Origin: Halobium salinum
GTDB lineage: Archaea > Halobacteriota > Halobacteria > Halobacteriales > Haloferacaceae
NCBI RefSeq assembly: GCF_026586625.1
Contig: NZ_JAODIW010000006.1
Span: forward strand, 754,927 to 818,926
Length of the DNA: 64,000 nt
Direction: 5' to 3'
The notes under the pieces were generated by a model that was given only the letters and a program-made list of their open reading frames with translations, ran no database searches and was not told where the DNA came from. The position numbers were made by a program, and so were the translations under genes. Of this stretch, positions 41,353 to 50,100 are shown in pieces; within the stretch, counting starts at the first letter, position 1, and every line of letters starts with the position of its first letter.

Positions 41353-41551
41353 GCGAAGAGACATCACGGATTCGACGGTAAACCCCGTCCCTAGCATGGT
41401 TGGGTCGTCGGAGGTGGGACAGGATGCGGCGGGCTCGACCGACGCCTGCCCGCGTGCTTGCCCGAGGTCGGCTCGTTCGGGGAGGCTCGCTCGTGATTGG
41501 TCTCCCCGGCGCCGGGCCGACTTCCTCGCGGTCGCCCTCCCGGCGCCCGAC

Positions 41552-42292
41552 TCACTCCGGGTCGAGCAGTTTGGCCTCGGCCTTCCGGAGATGTTCGAGC
41601 ACCGTCGCCTTCGAGAGGCCGAGGTCGTCGGCGAGCTCCGACGCCGACACTTCCCGGGGCCAGGTGTAGTACCCCCGTTTGCGCGCGAGTTCGAACACCT
41701 CGCGCTGGCGCTCCGAGAGGCCGTCGCTGCGGAAGATGCCGGAGCCGACGCCGTCCTCCAGGGTGGCGATGTGCTCGACTTCCACGTCGGCGCGCATCTC
41801 CTCGCGCACCTCGTCGAGCGCCCGAGTCACGGCGTCGCGGTCCTTGTCGACGACGACGGTCCAGTACTCCCGGCCGCGGTACATCCGCACCGGCTCGTCG
41901 GGGATGAACCCCCGCGAGACGAGCGCGTCGTTGATTGAGTTCTCGATGGCGTAGCGGACGACGATACCCTGCGCCGCGGCGCCGGGGGCGAGCCGGTCGT
42001 CGGCGAGCTGGTGGGGTTCGTCGACCCCCCACACGTCGTCGACGAGGTCGCTGTCGGCGATGGTCTCCACGAGCGTCTCCAGCTCCGCCGTCGAGTCGGC
42101 GTAGGCCGTGAACCGCCCTTGGGCCTTCCCCTCGACGTGGTGGACGCCGTGGCCCAGCAGGCCACCCGGGACGGCCGCCGTCACCTGGAGCGTCCAGCAG
42201 TTCGGGTGCCAGATGTCGAGGGTCAGACGCGACCCACCGGCTCCGGCACTCCCCTCGGACGCCTCCGTCGGCTCCTCCCGGTCGGCTGCCAT
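41552..42292 (-). CDS. Bacterio-opsin activator-type HTH regulator
   Basis: A 246-residue transcription regulator. The N-terminal ~160 residues form a ligand- or partner-sensing domain (IWHPNCWTLQVTAAVPGGLL; YRGREYWTVVVDKDRDAV). The C-terminal HTH_10 domain is SERQREVFELARKRGYYTWP followed by REVSASELADDLGLSKATVL (about 195-235), as in Bat and many haloarchaeal paralogues. ATG 42292; the extension upstream is not supported. It lies upstream of the permease/peptidase operon in the same direction with a 200-base gap, so amino-acid-linked control is a fair guess. Confidence 0.87.
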   Translation of the reverse strand: MAADREEPTEASEGSAGAGGSRLTLDIWHPNCWTLQVTAAVPGGLLGHGVHHVEGKAQGRFTAYADSTAELETLVETIADSDLVDDVWGVDEPHQLADDRLAPGAAAQGIVVRYAIENSINDALVSRGFIPDEPVRMYRGREYWTVVVDKDRDAVTRALDEVREEMRADVEVEHIATLEDGVGSGIFRSDGLSERQREVFELARKRGYYTWPREVSASELADDLGLSKATVLEHLRKAEAKLLDPE

Positions 42293-42388
42293 ACGGGTAG
42301 TCGGTACGGGAATAGCCGTGTTAAGGCTTCCCAATGTGCGGGTTCGTGACGTGTCCGACCGACGTGCGACGAGCGTCTGCCGGGGCGA

Positions 42389-43288
42389 CTACACCCGGTA
42401 CAGCCGGGTCGTCCAGAAGTCCCGGAACGCCGCCGTCAGCGCCTCGTCGGGGTCGCCGCTGGCGTCGCTGACGGCCGTGTGGTCGGCGAGGTCCCGAAGC
42501 TCGCGGACGGCCCGACGGTCACCGACGACGATGAGCCGGTCGGGACGCCGCTCCGCAATCGCCTCCCGGCATCGGTCGAGGTGTTCGTCCACCTGGTCCT
42601 CGCGGCGGCGCTCGAAGCGGGCCTGCGAGAAGCCGCCCTTCGAGTGGCGGTTCATCACGTCGCTCTCGAACCCCGCCGCCGACGCGAACTCGCTCCCGTC
42701 GTACTCGCCGTAGGCGAACAGGTCGGCGCGGACCAGCGCGAAGCCGAACTCGTCGGTGGGTCGGAACGGGGCGTCGTCGACGCGGAACCCGTCGGCCCAC
42801 TGGGCGAACGGCTCCGGCGGGAGCGGCGGCGCGAGCGCGACGCTCACCAGCCCCGCGTCGTCGGCGTAGGCGAGACAGGGCGCGGCCTCGGCGACGAGCG
42901 GCGCCCGGTCGCCGAACGCCGCTTCGACCGCTTCGGGCAGGTCGTCGGCGCGGTCGGAGACGACGGCGGCGCTCATCGCCCCCTCGCGGCCGGCGTCGAC
43001 GCTCCGCAGGCGGGCGAGCACGTCGTCCAGCCGACTCCCGCGCAGGCTCTCCACGCCCCGGTAGTCGAGGTCGGCGGCGTCCCCGCCGAGTCGTTCGACG
43101 CGGTCCTCTAGCTCCTCGACGCGGTCCTCCAGCCGGTTGACGCGCTCCTCGGCCGCCTGACGGGCGGTGACGGCCTCGCTCCGTCGCTCGCCCTCGGCTT
43201 CGAGGCGTTCCTCCAGCCGACGCTTCTCCTCCTCTAGCTCCTCGATCCGCGCCTTGAGCTCGCTGCGGCCGAGCAGCTCGTCGAGCAT
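42389..43288 (-). CDS. Vms1/Ankzf1-like peptidyl-tRNA hydrolase (archaeal VLRF1)
   Basis: A 299-residue protein with an N-terminal coiled coil (about residues 5-68; ELEEEKRRLEERLEAEGE is a clear heptad stretch) and a C-terminal eRF1-domain-3-like fold. The hallmark is NRHSKGGFSQARFERRRED (about 214-232), where the Gln in the GGFSQ loop corresponds to the catalytic Gln of Vms1/Ankzf1 release factors that cut nascent chains from stalled 60S/50S ribosomes. DRLIVVGDRRAVRELRD precedes the end. Cytoplasmic, ribosome-rescue role inferred. ATG 43288 faces a dispersed repeat. Confidence 0.85.
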   Translation of the reverse strand: MLDELLGRSELKARIEELEEEKRRLEERLEAEGERRSEAVTARQAAEERVNRLEDRVEELEDRVERLGGDAADLDYRGVESLRGSRLDDVLARLRSVDAGREGAMSAAVVSDRADDLPEAVEAAFGDRAPLVAEAAPCLAYADDAGLVSVALAPPLPPEPFAQWADGFRVDDAPFRPTDEFGFALVRADLFAYGEYDGSEFASAAGFESDVMNRHSKGGFSQARFERRREDQVDEHLDRCREAIAERRPDRLIVVGDRRAVRELRDLADHTAVSDASGDPDEALTAAFRDFWTTRLYRV

Positions 43289-43375
43289 ACTCGTTTCGTC
43301 GCGTGCGGGTACGTATAGTTTGGGAGTCTTTTCGCAGCCGATGTCGTCGGTGCCGTCGGGTCGGAGTTCGCGACT

Positions 43376-43503
43376 CTCGAAAGCCCCCTGCCGCTCGACT
43401 CGGGAGGCTCGCTGCGCTCCTCAGTCGCTCGCGTTGCTCGCTCCCTGCGGTGCTTGCGTCGCCCGCCTTCGTCGACCGACAGGCCCCTTTCGGAGCCCCA
43501 CCC
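43376..43503 (+). repeat. ~125-bp dispersed repeat, copy 1
   Basis: Shares five blocks in the same order with 53120-53242 read on the minus strand: CTCGAAAGCCCCC, CGCTCGAC, GCTCGCTGCGCTCCTC, CGGTGCTTGCGTCG and GGCCCCTTTCGGAGCCCC followed by ACCC. It lies in the 291-base gap between the VLRF1-like gene and DUF5802 gene, and no gene is present in it. Confidence 0.65.
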
Positions 43504-43579
43504 TGTCGTTTCTCGATAGTCGTCGCTGGCGGCTGGTCGGCGGTCGTCGCCGGCGAACCGCGTCCGGCACCGACCCCGA

Positions 43580-43930
43580 CTACGCCGCGTCCGGCGCCTC
43601 GTAGCCGGAGATACGCAGGAGCTGGTACGCGCGCTCGGCTTTCGCGAGGAACACCTGGCGGCGGTCCGGCAGCGACCGAGGTTCGAGGTCGAGGTCGCGC
43701 GGGACGAGCAGCGTTCCGGCCGGCACCTCGTCGTCGCCGAGCACCGGGAAGTGTGTTCGGTCGAGCTTCATCACCAGCGGGGCGTCGATCCGCTCGACCC
43801 CCTCGCCGTCGGTGTACAACTGCTCGTTCATCCGCTCGTGGTCCGCGCGCTGAATCGCCGCTTTGGCACCGTCGTACGGCTCGACGAACATCTCGCCGAG
43901 GTAGTACCCGCTTGAGAAGCGTTCGAACAT
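43580..43930 (-). CDS. DUF5802 family protein
   Basis: A 116-residue acidic protein with the family-like start MFERFSSGYYLGEMFVEPYD and later VMKLDRTHFPVLGDDEVPAG. Soluble, no catalytic motif seen. ATG 43930. A TATA-like ACTTATCA (about 43960-43967, minus strand) predicts a short leader. Between it and the next gene (43931-44119) nothing else is supported. Function unknown. Confidence 0.75.
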   Translation of the reverse strand: MFERFSSGYYLGEMFVEPYDGAKAAIQRADHERMNEQLYTDGEGVERIDAPLVMKLDRTHFPVLGDDEVPAGTLLVPRDLDLEPRSLPDRRQVFLAKAERAYQLLRISGYEAPDAA

Positions 43931-44119
43931 CTGTGCATGTGAATATGACCCACGATAGTTGATAAGTATTGTCACGGTAGCTTATGTAGGACCGCATTCA
44001 GTGGGCTGTACGAACGGGCTACTCCGAGGAGGGGTCGACGACGAGCAGCACACAGAATTCGAGTGGCACGGGCGTGTTCGGTCAGCCTACCGGTGCCCGG
44101 AGGACCGGCCGGGGTCGGG

Positions 44120-44752
44120 TCAGCAGCCGCCGCCGGCTCCGGTGCCCGCCCCGCCCGCACCGGCACAGCTCGCGGCGCTCGCGCTCGCTCCGGCCGCCGC
44201 CGCGGCGCCACTCGTCACCACTGCGGCGTTCGTCCGACTGCTGTAGTCGCGACACTCGCCCCACGCGACGGGGGCGATCTCGTCGTCGATGTCGTCGGCG
44301 TCGAGCATCGCCTCCCGGAGCGCGTCGACGCCGAGCCCCGTGTCGGAGACGAACCGGTCGGCCAGTTCCGGGGTGACGGCGACGCGGCGGCACTCCTCGG
44401 CCTCGAACAGTTCGTCCCCGTCGAAGGTGAACTGGACGTCGTAGTGCCGGACGAAGACGCCCTCGAACGCCGGGACGAGCGCCGACAGCGCCTCGCCGAC
44501 CAGTCGCCAGACGCGGTCGTAGTCGGGTTCCGCCACGTCCTCGCCGAGGGAGAACCGGGCGATGGGGACGACTATCGGCTCGTCGTCCGGCCCTTCGTTG
44601 ACCACGGCCACGCCCGCCACGGCGGCGTCCTCGACGCCGACCGCGCCCGAGAGGCGGTCTTCGAGGGCGTCGTCGGCGCGATTCTGTCGGTCCTTCAGGT
44701 CGACCCCTTCGTCGGTCGTGTCGTCGCCGAGCAAGCGTTCGAGGAGGGACAT
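44120..44752 (-). CDS. Hypothetical protein with Ala/Gly-rich tail ending in Cys
   Basis: A 210-residue protein. The folded part (about 20-165) has blocks VAGVAVVNEGPDDEPIVVPI and ALVPAFEGVFVRHYDVQFTF. The last ~35 residues are low complexity (Ala, Ser, Gly), with tail GAGTGAGGGC. A C-terminal Cys after a Gly-rich linker is unusual. ATG 44752 lies 25 bases after a T6 terminator tract of the cyclophilin gene, with which it shares direction. No family assigned. Confidence 0.6.
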   Translation of the reverse strand: MSLLERLLGDDTTDEGVDLKDRQNRADDALEDRLSGAVGVEDAAVAGVAVVNEGPDDEPIVVPIARFSLGEDVAEPDYDRVWRLVGEALSALVPAFEGVFVRHYDVQFTFDGDELFEAEECRRVAVTPELADRFVSDTGLGVDALREAMLDADDIDDEIAPVAWGECRDYSSRTNAAVVTSGAAAAAGASASAASCAGAGGAGTGAGGGC

Positions 44753-44781
44753 CCAGGTCGGTAGTTAGCCGTCGTACCGAC

Positions 44782-44787
44782 AAAAAA
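44782..44787 (-). terminator. T6 termination tract after the cyclophilin gene
   Basis: TTTTTT on the minus strand, 45 bases past the cyclophilin stop and before the next gene start; oligo-T is the main archaeal termination signal. Confidence 0.5.
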
Positions 44788-44831
44788 GTGGGCTCCGGTG
44801 GCGGCGGTGAGGCGCTCTCGACTCGCCGGAG

Positions 44832-45359
44832 TTACCGGTACACCATCACGGACTCGATGGTGACGTCCTCGGTGGGCTTGTCCTGGGCGTCGGTGTCGAC
44901 GTTGCCGATGTCGCGGACGACGTCCATCCCGTCGATGACCTTCCCGAAGACGGCGTGGCGGCCGTCGAGGTGGGGTTGGGCGTCCAGCGTGATGAAGAAC
45001 TGCGAGCCGTTCGTGTTCGGCCCGGAGTTCGCCATCGAGAGGATACCCTCGCTCTCGTGGCTGAGTTCGTCGTGGAACTCGTCGTCGAACTGGTAGCCGG
45101 GGCCGCCGCGGCCGGTCCCGGTCGGGTCCCCGCCCTGCACCATGAAGTCGTCGATGACGCGGTGGAAGATGGTCCCCTCGTACAGCGAGTCGGTCCGCGT
45201 CTCGCCGGTCTCCGGGTCCTCCCACTCCTGACTGCCCGTCGCGAGGCCGACGAAGTTCTCGACGGTGCGGGGGGCGCGCTCCTCGAACAGTTCCACCGTG
45301 ATGTCGCCCTTGCTCGTCTGAATCTTCGCGGTCGGGTTGTCGGGGTTCTCCTGGTCCAT
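44832..45359 (-). CDS. Cyclophilin-type peptidyl-prolyl isomerase
   Basis: A 175-residue cyclophilin. Catalytic/binding blocks: FHRVIDDFMVQGGDPTGTG (Arg and Phe of the active site), ILSMANSGPNTNGSQFFIT (Ala-Asn-Gln-Phe), HLDGRHAVFGKVIDGMDVV. An acidic insert (SQEWEDPETGETRTDSL, about 44-60) is usual in haloarchaea. It accelerates Xaa-Pro isomerisation in the cytoplasm. Start ATG 45359; stop at 44832. Confidence 0.94.
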   Translation of the reverse strand: MDQENPDNPTAKIQTSKGDITVELFEERAPRTVENFVGLATGSQEWEDPETGETRTDSLYEGTIFHRVIDDFMVQGGDPTGTGRGGPGYQFDDEFHDELSHESEGILSMANSGPNTNGSQFFITLDAQPHLDGRHAVFGKVIDGMDVVRDIGNVDTDAQDKPTEDVTIESVMVYR

Positions 45360-45483
45360 ACCCGACCCGTATCGCTCCCGGGGGAAGAACCTACTGCCAC
45401 GCCCCGCTCACACTCCTCCTCCGGCCCGGTCGCTTCCCGGGGCCGTCACGCCCTTTCGGTTCGCGTCCGTATCCCCGTCCGCG

Positions 45484-45717
45484 ATGGCCCACGACTTCAC
45501 ACCGGACGACGTGTCGAAACCTGTCCTCGACTCGGAGGGGAACGAAATCGGCGAAGTATCGGACGTGGTCGACGGCGAGGCCCGCCTGACGGCCGACCCC
45601 GACGCGCCCGACGAGGTCCGGCAGGCCCTCGACGTCGACGACACCGGAAGCGCCACGCTGGAGAGCCACCGCGTCGATGGCGTCACCGACGACGCGGTCC
45701 GGCTGAACAAGCTCTGA
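45484..45717 (+). CDS. PRC-barrel-like small protein
   Basis: 77 residues: VSKPVLDSEGNEIGEVSDVV, then DGEARLTADPDAPDEVRQAL and LNKL end. The DSEGNEIGEVSDV turn is typical of PRC-barrel domains, which appear in RNA-processing and surface proteins. ATG 45484. Short, soluble, acidic. Codons are GC3-biased. It ends 75 bases before the aspartoacylase-family gene. Confidence 0.7.
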   Translation: MAHDFTPDDVSKPVLDSEGNEIGEVSDVVDGEARLTADPDAPDEVRQALDVDDTGSATLESHRVDGVTDDAVRLNKL

Positions 45718-45792
45718 ACCGGGCGTTTCCGCGGAACGAGGGCCGGCGGAGGGGCCCCCAGATTCATACTGCCGGCGGGCCTGTCACCCCCT

Positions 45793-46821
45793 ATGCACAC
45801 CGCGGAACGAATCTCCCTCGCGCGGTTGCCCTCCGGCGTCGACGTGGAGACGACGGTCCACGTCTACGAGGGTAACGAATCGGGGCCGACGCTCTACGTG
45901 CAGGCGGCTCAGCACGGCCGCGAGGTCAACGGTACCGAGGTGCTCCGCCGGCTCCACGGTCGCATCGACCACGAGGCGCTCGCCGGCCGTCTCGTCGCCG
46001 TCCCCGTCGCCGACCCGCTCACCTTCGACCGCGTCTCCTACACCACGCCCGAGGTGCTCGACTCGGTCAACGCCAACATGAACCGGTGTTGGCCGGGCGA
46101 CCCCGAGGGGACGCTCCACGAGCGCATGGCCGCCCGGCTCTGGGAGTTCGCGAGCGACGCCGACGCCCTCGTCGACCTCCACACGGGGAGCCCGACGATG
46201 CTCACCCACACCGTCTTCCAGGAGGGCGACCCCGGCTCCGCCGCGCTCGCGGAGGCGTTCGGCACCGAACTCCTCCTCGCAGAGGCCGCCGGCGACGAAG
46301 CGGACGTGGAGTGGTCCGAACGCGGCTTCGACGGAAAGCTCCGCGTCACCGCGACCAGGGACGGCGTCCCCGCCATCACGCCCGAACTCGCCCACAGCAA
46401 GCAACTGGTGGAGCAAGCCATCGAGACCGGCGTCCGCGGCGTGTTCAACGTCCTCCGGCACCTCGACATGCTGCAGGGAGCTCCCGATCCCCATCCCGAA
46501 CAGCGCCTCGGGCGCAACCATCTCGGCCGCGTCGTCGCCGAGGATTCGGGCCTGTACCGGCCGAGTGCGAACGCCGAACTCGGCGAGACCGTCGAGGAGG
46601 GTGACTTCCTCGGGCGCGTCTACGACCCGACGAGCTACGAGGAACTGCAGGAGGTCGAGGCGGTCCGAGACGGTCTGGTGTACTCGGTCGCCCGGGAGGC
46701 GACAGTCACCGCCGGCCAGACGCTCGTCGGCGTCGCGATGCCGTACCACGACGAGACGTGGGCCGACGAGGACGCCGAGGCGGATGCCGACGAGCCGGTC
46801 GGGGACGACGGCGGAGCGTGA
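45793..46821 (+). CDS. Succinylglutamate desuccinylase/aspartoacylase family hydrolase
   Basis: A 342-residue zinc carboxypeptidase-fold enzyme. The first metal motif is VQAAQHGREVNGTEVLRRL (His and Glu, about 37-55), the second His is in ALVDLHTGSPTMLTHTVF, and an Arg-Asn pair in NANMNRCWPGDPEG (about 95-108) fits the M14/AstE-type binding site. The last ~90 residues form a beta-barrel-like domain (VVAEDSGLYRPSANAELGET). It would hydrolyse an N-acyl amino acid; the substrate is unknown. ATG 45793. Confidence 0.88.
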   Translation: MHTAERISLARLPSGVDVETTVHVYEGNESGPTLYVQAAQHGREVNGTEVLRRLHGRIDHEALAGRLVAVPVADPLTFDRVSYTTPEVLDSVNANMNRCWPGDPEGTLHERMAARLWEFASDADALVDLHTGSPTMLTHTVFQEGDPGSAALAEAFGTELLLAEAAGDEADVEWSERGFDGKLRVTATRDGVPAITPELAHSKQLVEQAIETGVRGVFNVLRHLDMLQGAPDPHPEQRLGRNHLGRVVAEDSGLYRPSANAELGETVEEGDFLGRVYDPTSYEELQEVEAVRDGLVYSVAREATVTAGQTLVGVAMPYHDETWADEDAEADADEPVGDDGGA

Positions 46822-46930
46822 ACCCGGGTCGACGTCTCCGGCGTCGTCACGTTCTCCCCGAGTGAGACGCCGCAAGCCCCGCCGGTTGGCGCGCCACTAA
46901 CCCCGTGCCCATCGAACCCACAGTCGTTCT

Positions 46931-47944
46931 ATGTCCCAGATGAGAGCGGTTCAGGTTCCGGAGCCGGGCGCCGACTTCGAGGTCGTCGAGACCGAGATTC
47001 CCGACCCGGCGGCCGACGAAGTCCGAATCGAGGTCGAGGCCTGCGGCGTCTGTCACAGCGACGTGTTCGTCAAGGAGGGCCAGTGGCCCGGCGTCGAGTA
47101 CCCCCGCGTCCCCGGCCACGAAATCGCCGGCTACGTCGACGCCGTCGGCGACGACGTAACCGAGTGGAACGAGGGCGACCGCGTCGGTGTCGGCTGGCAC
47201 GGCGGCCACTGCTTCACCTGCGAGCCGTGTCGCCGCGGCGACTTCATCGCCTGCGAGAACGCGGGCGTCACCGGCATCAGCTTCGACGGCGGCTACGCCG
47301 AGTACGTCGTCGCGCCCCACGAGGCGCTGGCGTCGATGCCCGAGGACCTCGACGCGACGAGCGCCGCACCGCTTCTGTGTGCCGGCGTGACGACGTTCAA
47401 CTCGCTTCGAAACAGCAGCGCCGAGCCGGGCGACCTGGTCGCCGTGCAGGGCGTCGGGGGGCTCGGCCACCTCGGCATCCAGTTCGCCCGCGCGTCGGGG
47501 TTCGAGGTCGCGGCGGTGTCGCGAGGCACCGACAAGCGCGACCTCGCGATGGAACTCGGCGCGGACCACTTCGTCGACAGCGAGGCCGAGGACCCGGCCG
47601 AGGCGCTCCAGGAGCTCGGCGGCGCGGACGTGCTCCTCGCGACCGCCCCGAGCGCCGACGCCATCGCCTCGGTCGTCGGCGGCCTCGGCGTCGAGGGCGA
47701 ACTGCTCACCGTCGCCGTTCCCGGCGAGGAGGTGCCCGTGTCGGTGCAGGCGCTCGTGCAGGGTCGCCGCCGCGTCCAGGGGTGGCCCTCGGGCACGGCG
47801 AAGGACTCACAGGACACCCTGGAGTTCGGCGCGCTCCGCGACGTGGAGTCGATGGTCGAGACGTACTCGCTGGAGGAGGCGGCCGACGCCTACGAGGCGA
47901 TGCTCTCGGGGGACGCCCGTTTCCGGGCCGTCATCGAACCCTAA
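46931..47944 (+). CDS. Zinc-dependent alcohol dehydrogenase (MDR)
   Basis: A 337-residue medium-chain dehydrogenase. Catalytic zinc ligands: Cys41 (CGVCHSD), His63 (PGHE) and a Cys near residue 156. The structural zinc has all four cysteines, C94, C97, C100 and C108 (HCFTCEPCRRGDFIAC). The NAD(P) motif is VQGVGGLGHLGIQFARASG (about 174-192). It oxidises alcohols or reduces aldehydes; substrate not evident. An in-frame second ATG gives MRAVQVPEPG, but ATG 46931 has a better promoter distance. Confidence 0.9.
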   Translation: MSQMRAVQVPEPGADFEVVETEIPDPAADEVRIEVEACGVCHSDVFVKEGQWPGVEYPRVPGHEIAGYVDAVGDDVTEWNEGDRVGVGWHGGHCFTCEPCRRGDFIACENAGVTGISFDGGYAEYVVAPHEALASMPEDLDATSAAPLLCAGVTTFNSLRNSSAEPGDLVAVQGVGGLGHLGIQFARASGFEVAAVSRGTDKRDLAMELGADHFVDSEAEDPAEALQELGGADVLLATAPSADAIASVVGGLGVEGELLTVAVPGEEVPVSVQALVQGRRRVQGWPSGTAKDSQDTLEFGALRDVESMVETYSLEEAADAYEAMLSGDARFRAVIEP

Positions 47945-48048
47945 CCGGCTGGAGCGTCCCGTAGCCGACCGTACCGTCCCGTCCACCGGACTTTCTTCCG
48001 ACGCCCGGCCACGAGGGTTAAGCCCGTGGCTCGCGCTACCGTTGCCCC

Positions 48049-48336
48049 ATGAGTGGAACCCGGGAGCCGGGGGACGTGCGGAAAGAAGACGAGTACGAGG
48101 AGCGCCTGCAGGCGGACCTCTCGGAGCTACTGGGCGTCGACGTCGACGTGTCGCTCGCACAGGTACACGAACACGGCCGGGAGGTAGACCTGGAGTTCGA
48201 GGTCCAGCCCGACCCGGCGGCGCTCGCCGACCTCCTCCGGGAGCACGACGCCGACCGGTACGGCGACGTCGCCGCCGGCGAGCGGGGTCGGGTCGTCCAA
48301 CGGGTCGAATCCGGGAATGGCGACGCTACCGACTAA
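48049..48336 (+). CDS. Hypothetical acidic protein (95 aa)
   Basis: An alpha+beta-type short protein: DEYEERLQADLSELLGVDVD, VSLAQVHEHGREVDLEFEVQ and PDPAALADLLREHDADRYGD. It is acidic and soluble, without motifs. ATG 48049. Its 3' end overlaps the convergent membrane gene (48326-48874) by 11 bases, so the true end of one of them is slightly uncertain. Confidence 0.55.
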   Translation: MSGTREPGDVRKEDEYEERLQADLSELLGVDVDVSLAQVHEHGREVDLEFEVQPDPAALADLLREHDADRYGDVAAGERGRVVQRVESGNGDATD

Positions 48337-48874
48337 CCCGGCGAAACAGACCCGTCGGAGTCGTCGACGCTCCCCGGCGCCATCGGTACGCGAGGCTGCC
48401 CAGGACCCCCCCGAGCGCACCGACGCCGACGAGGTACGCGAGGTAGCCGCCGAACCACGCGACCCCGAACAGCGACGGGGTATCGGTCACGAACCGAACC
48501 ATGCCGAACCCGACGAACGTCGCGAGCGTGGCGAGCGTGGTGGCGACGACCCAGCCGTCGACCGCCCAGCGCAGGCCGACCTCCGCGTCGGCACCGACGG
48601 CGAGGAGGACGGTCCAGCCGACCCCGAGCGGAACGAGCACGTACGCGCCCCCGAGCAGGAGCGGAATCGACGCGGTGTCGAGGTCGAGTCCGGTGAGACC
48701 GGCGAGGAAGCCGCCGACGACCAGCGGGACCGCGAGGGCGCCGGCTAGCCCGCGGCCGAACCCACCGAGGGGTCGCCGCAGGAGGTGCGCGAGGAACGTC
48801 ACGGGGAGTGCGAGCAGAGGCAAGGCTGCCAGCGCGAACAGCCCGTACACGAACCCCGGCCCGACGTTAGTCAC
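48326..48874 (-). CDS. Six-helix membrane protein, unknown
   Basis: A 182-residue hydrophobic protein with about five or six helices (8-28, 45-66, 72-92, 103-128, 138-160). It has a short hydrophilic start MTNVGPGFVYGLF and a basic tail (RWRRGASTTPTGLFRRVSR). No transporter motif is clear. ATG 48874. GC3 bias and hydrophobic periodicity support it being real. Confidence 0.6.
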   Translation of the reverse strand: MTNVGPGFVYGLFALAALPLLALPVTFLAHLLRRPLGGFGRGLAGALAVPLVVGGFLAGLTGLDLDTASIPLLLGGAYVLVPLGVGWTVLLAVGADAEVGLRWAVDGWVVATTLATLATFVGFGMVRFVTDTPSLFGVAWFGGYLAYLVGVGALGGVLGSLAYRWRRGASTTPTGLFRRVSR

Positions 48875-48960
48875 GACAGGCTAGACGTTCGTTCTCGATA
48901 ATAAAGTCTTCTCCGGGGACTCCGGGCCCGCGGGCCGGCACGAACCTCGTGCTCGTGGCC

Positions 48961-50100
48961 TCAGAACGCCCGGAGGTCCGAGAGCACGGCCTCGGCGCTT
49001 CCGTCGTCGATGGCCGCGCGGGCCATCTCCAGCCCCTCGTCGAGCGAGTCGGCGTCCTCGCGGGCGTAGATACGGAAGGCGGCGTTGAGCGCAATCGCGT
49101 CCGCGAACTGGTCGTCGCGCTCGCCGGCGACGACCTCCTCGGCGATGCGGGCGGAGTCGGCGGCGACGTCGTCGACTTCGAGGTCCTCGTTCTCGAAGTC
49201 CATCCCGTAGTTGGGCGTCTCTATCTCGTAGTCGGTGAACTCCCCTGCTCGCGGCTCCTCACCGTCGCCGCTCGCCGTTTCCGAGCCGCTCCGCGGCTCG
49301 CGCGTCCACTCGGCCACTTTGGTGTACCCCGGTCGGATGTCGTCGTACCCCTCCATCCCCTGGAACATGATGACGCGGTGGAGGTCGTGGCTCTCCGACA
49401 GTTCGAACGTGTCGGTCACCTTCTTCGCGAAGGCGAGGTGGTAGAACGAGCCGAGGTGGACGTCGGCGCGGGCGGGGTTCGCCAGCGTCTCGACGGTGTT
49501 GACGAACGTGCGGACGCCCATCTGGTCCCGGCGCTCGTTCAGGGCGTCGACCGCGGGGTTGAACGCGGGCTGGTAGTAGAAGCCGAAGCCGGTCTCGTCG
49601 ACCATGTCGGCGGACTCCGCCGGTTCGAGTTCGGTGCGCACGCCCAACTCGTCGAGGACGTGTTTGTACGCGTCCTGTTTCTGGGTCGGCACGCGGTCGC
49701 CCGAGTGGGTGACGACCGGCGTCCCGGCGCCCGCGGCGACGATGCCGGCGCCGACGCCGAGGATGGCGGTGTCGCCCTTCCCGTCGTAGTTGGCGCCGCA
49801 GTCGACCGGGTCGGCGTCGGGTTCGGCGTACTCCACCTGCTCGCACATCACGTCGGTGAACGCCGCCAACTCCTCGGCGACGTTGTGCTTCCAGCGGTTC
49901 GCCAGCCAGAACGCACCCAGCGTCGTGTGGTCCGGTTCCCCGGCGAGGATTCGCCGCATCGCCTCGGTCGCCTGCTCGCGGTTCATGTCCTCGGCGGACT
50001 TCGTGCCCGTGCCGACCACCTCGGTCATCAGGCGCTTCAGCGGCCACTCGCCGAACTGTCCGGACACGTCGGCGCCGCTCGCGTCGTCGGTGTCGCTCAT
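48961..50100 (-). CDS. Anthranilate phosphoribosyltransferase-like protein (TrpD family)
   Basis: A 379-residue protein of the TrpD/class III nucleoside-phosphorylase fold. N-terminal helices (WPLKRLMTEVVGTGTKSAED, then ATEAMRRILAGEPDHTTLGA) match TrpD, and GANYDGKGDTAILGVGAGIV with PVVTHSGDRVPTQKQDAYKH corresponds to the PRPP-binding Gly-rich region. Canonical TrpD has GTGGDG and NxS-type loops that are altered here, so it may belong to the TrpD2 group with another substrate. Haloarchaeal insertions are present around residue 290. ATG 50100. It is not next to other trp genes. Confidence 0.75.
   Translation of the reverse strand: MSDTDDASGADVSGQFGEWPLKRLMTEVVGTGTKSAEDMNREQATEAMRRILAGEPDHTTLGAFWLANRWKHNVAEELAAFTDVMCEQVEYAEPDADPVDCGANYDGKGDTAILGVGAGIVAAGAGTPVVTHSGDRVPTQKQDAYKHVLDELGVRTELEPAESADMVDETGFGFYYQPAFNPAVDALNERRDQMGVRTFVNTVETLANPARADVHLGSFYHLAFAKKVTDTFELSESHDLHRVIMFQGMEGYDDIRPGYTKVAEWTREPRSGSETASGDGEEPRAGEFTDYEIETPNYGMDFENEDLEVDDVAADSARIAEEVVAGERDDQFADAIALNAAFRIYAREDADSLDEGLEMARAAIDDGSAEAVLSDLRAF

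Noticed and set aside
43959-44246. 95-codon plus-strand ORF with Ala/Pro-rich end
   Set aside because: Low complexity and antisense to the Ala/Gly-rich tail of the gene at 44120-44752.
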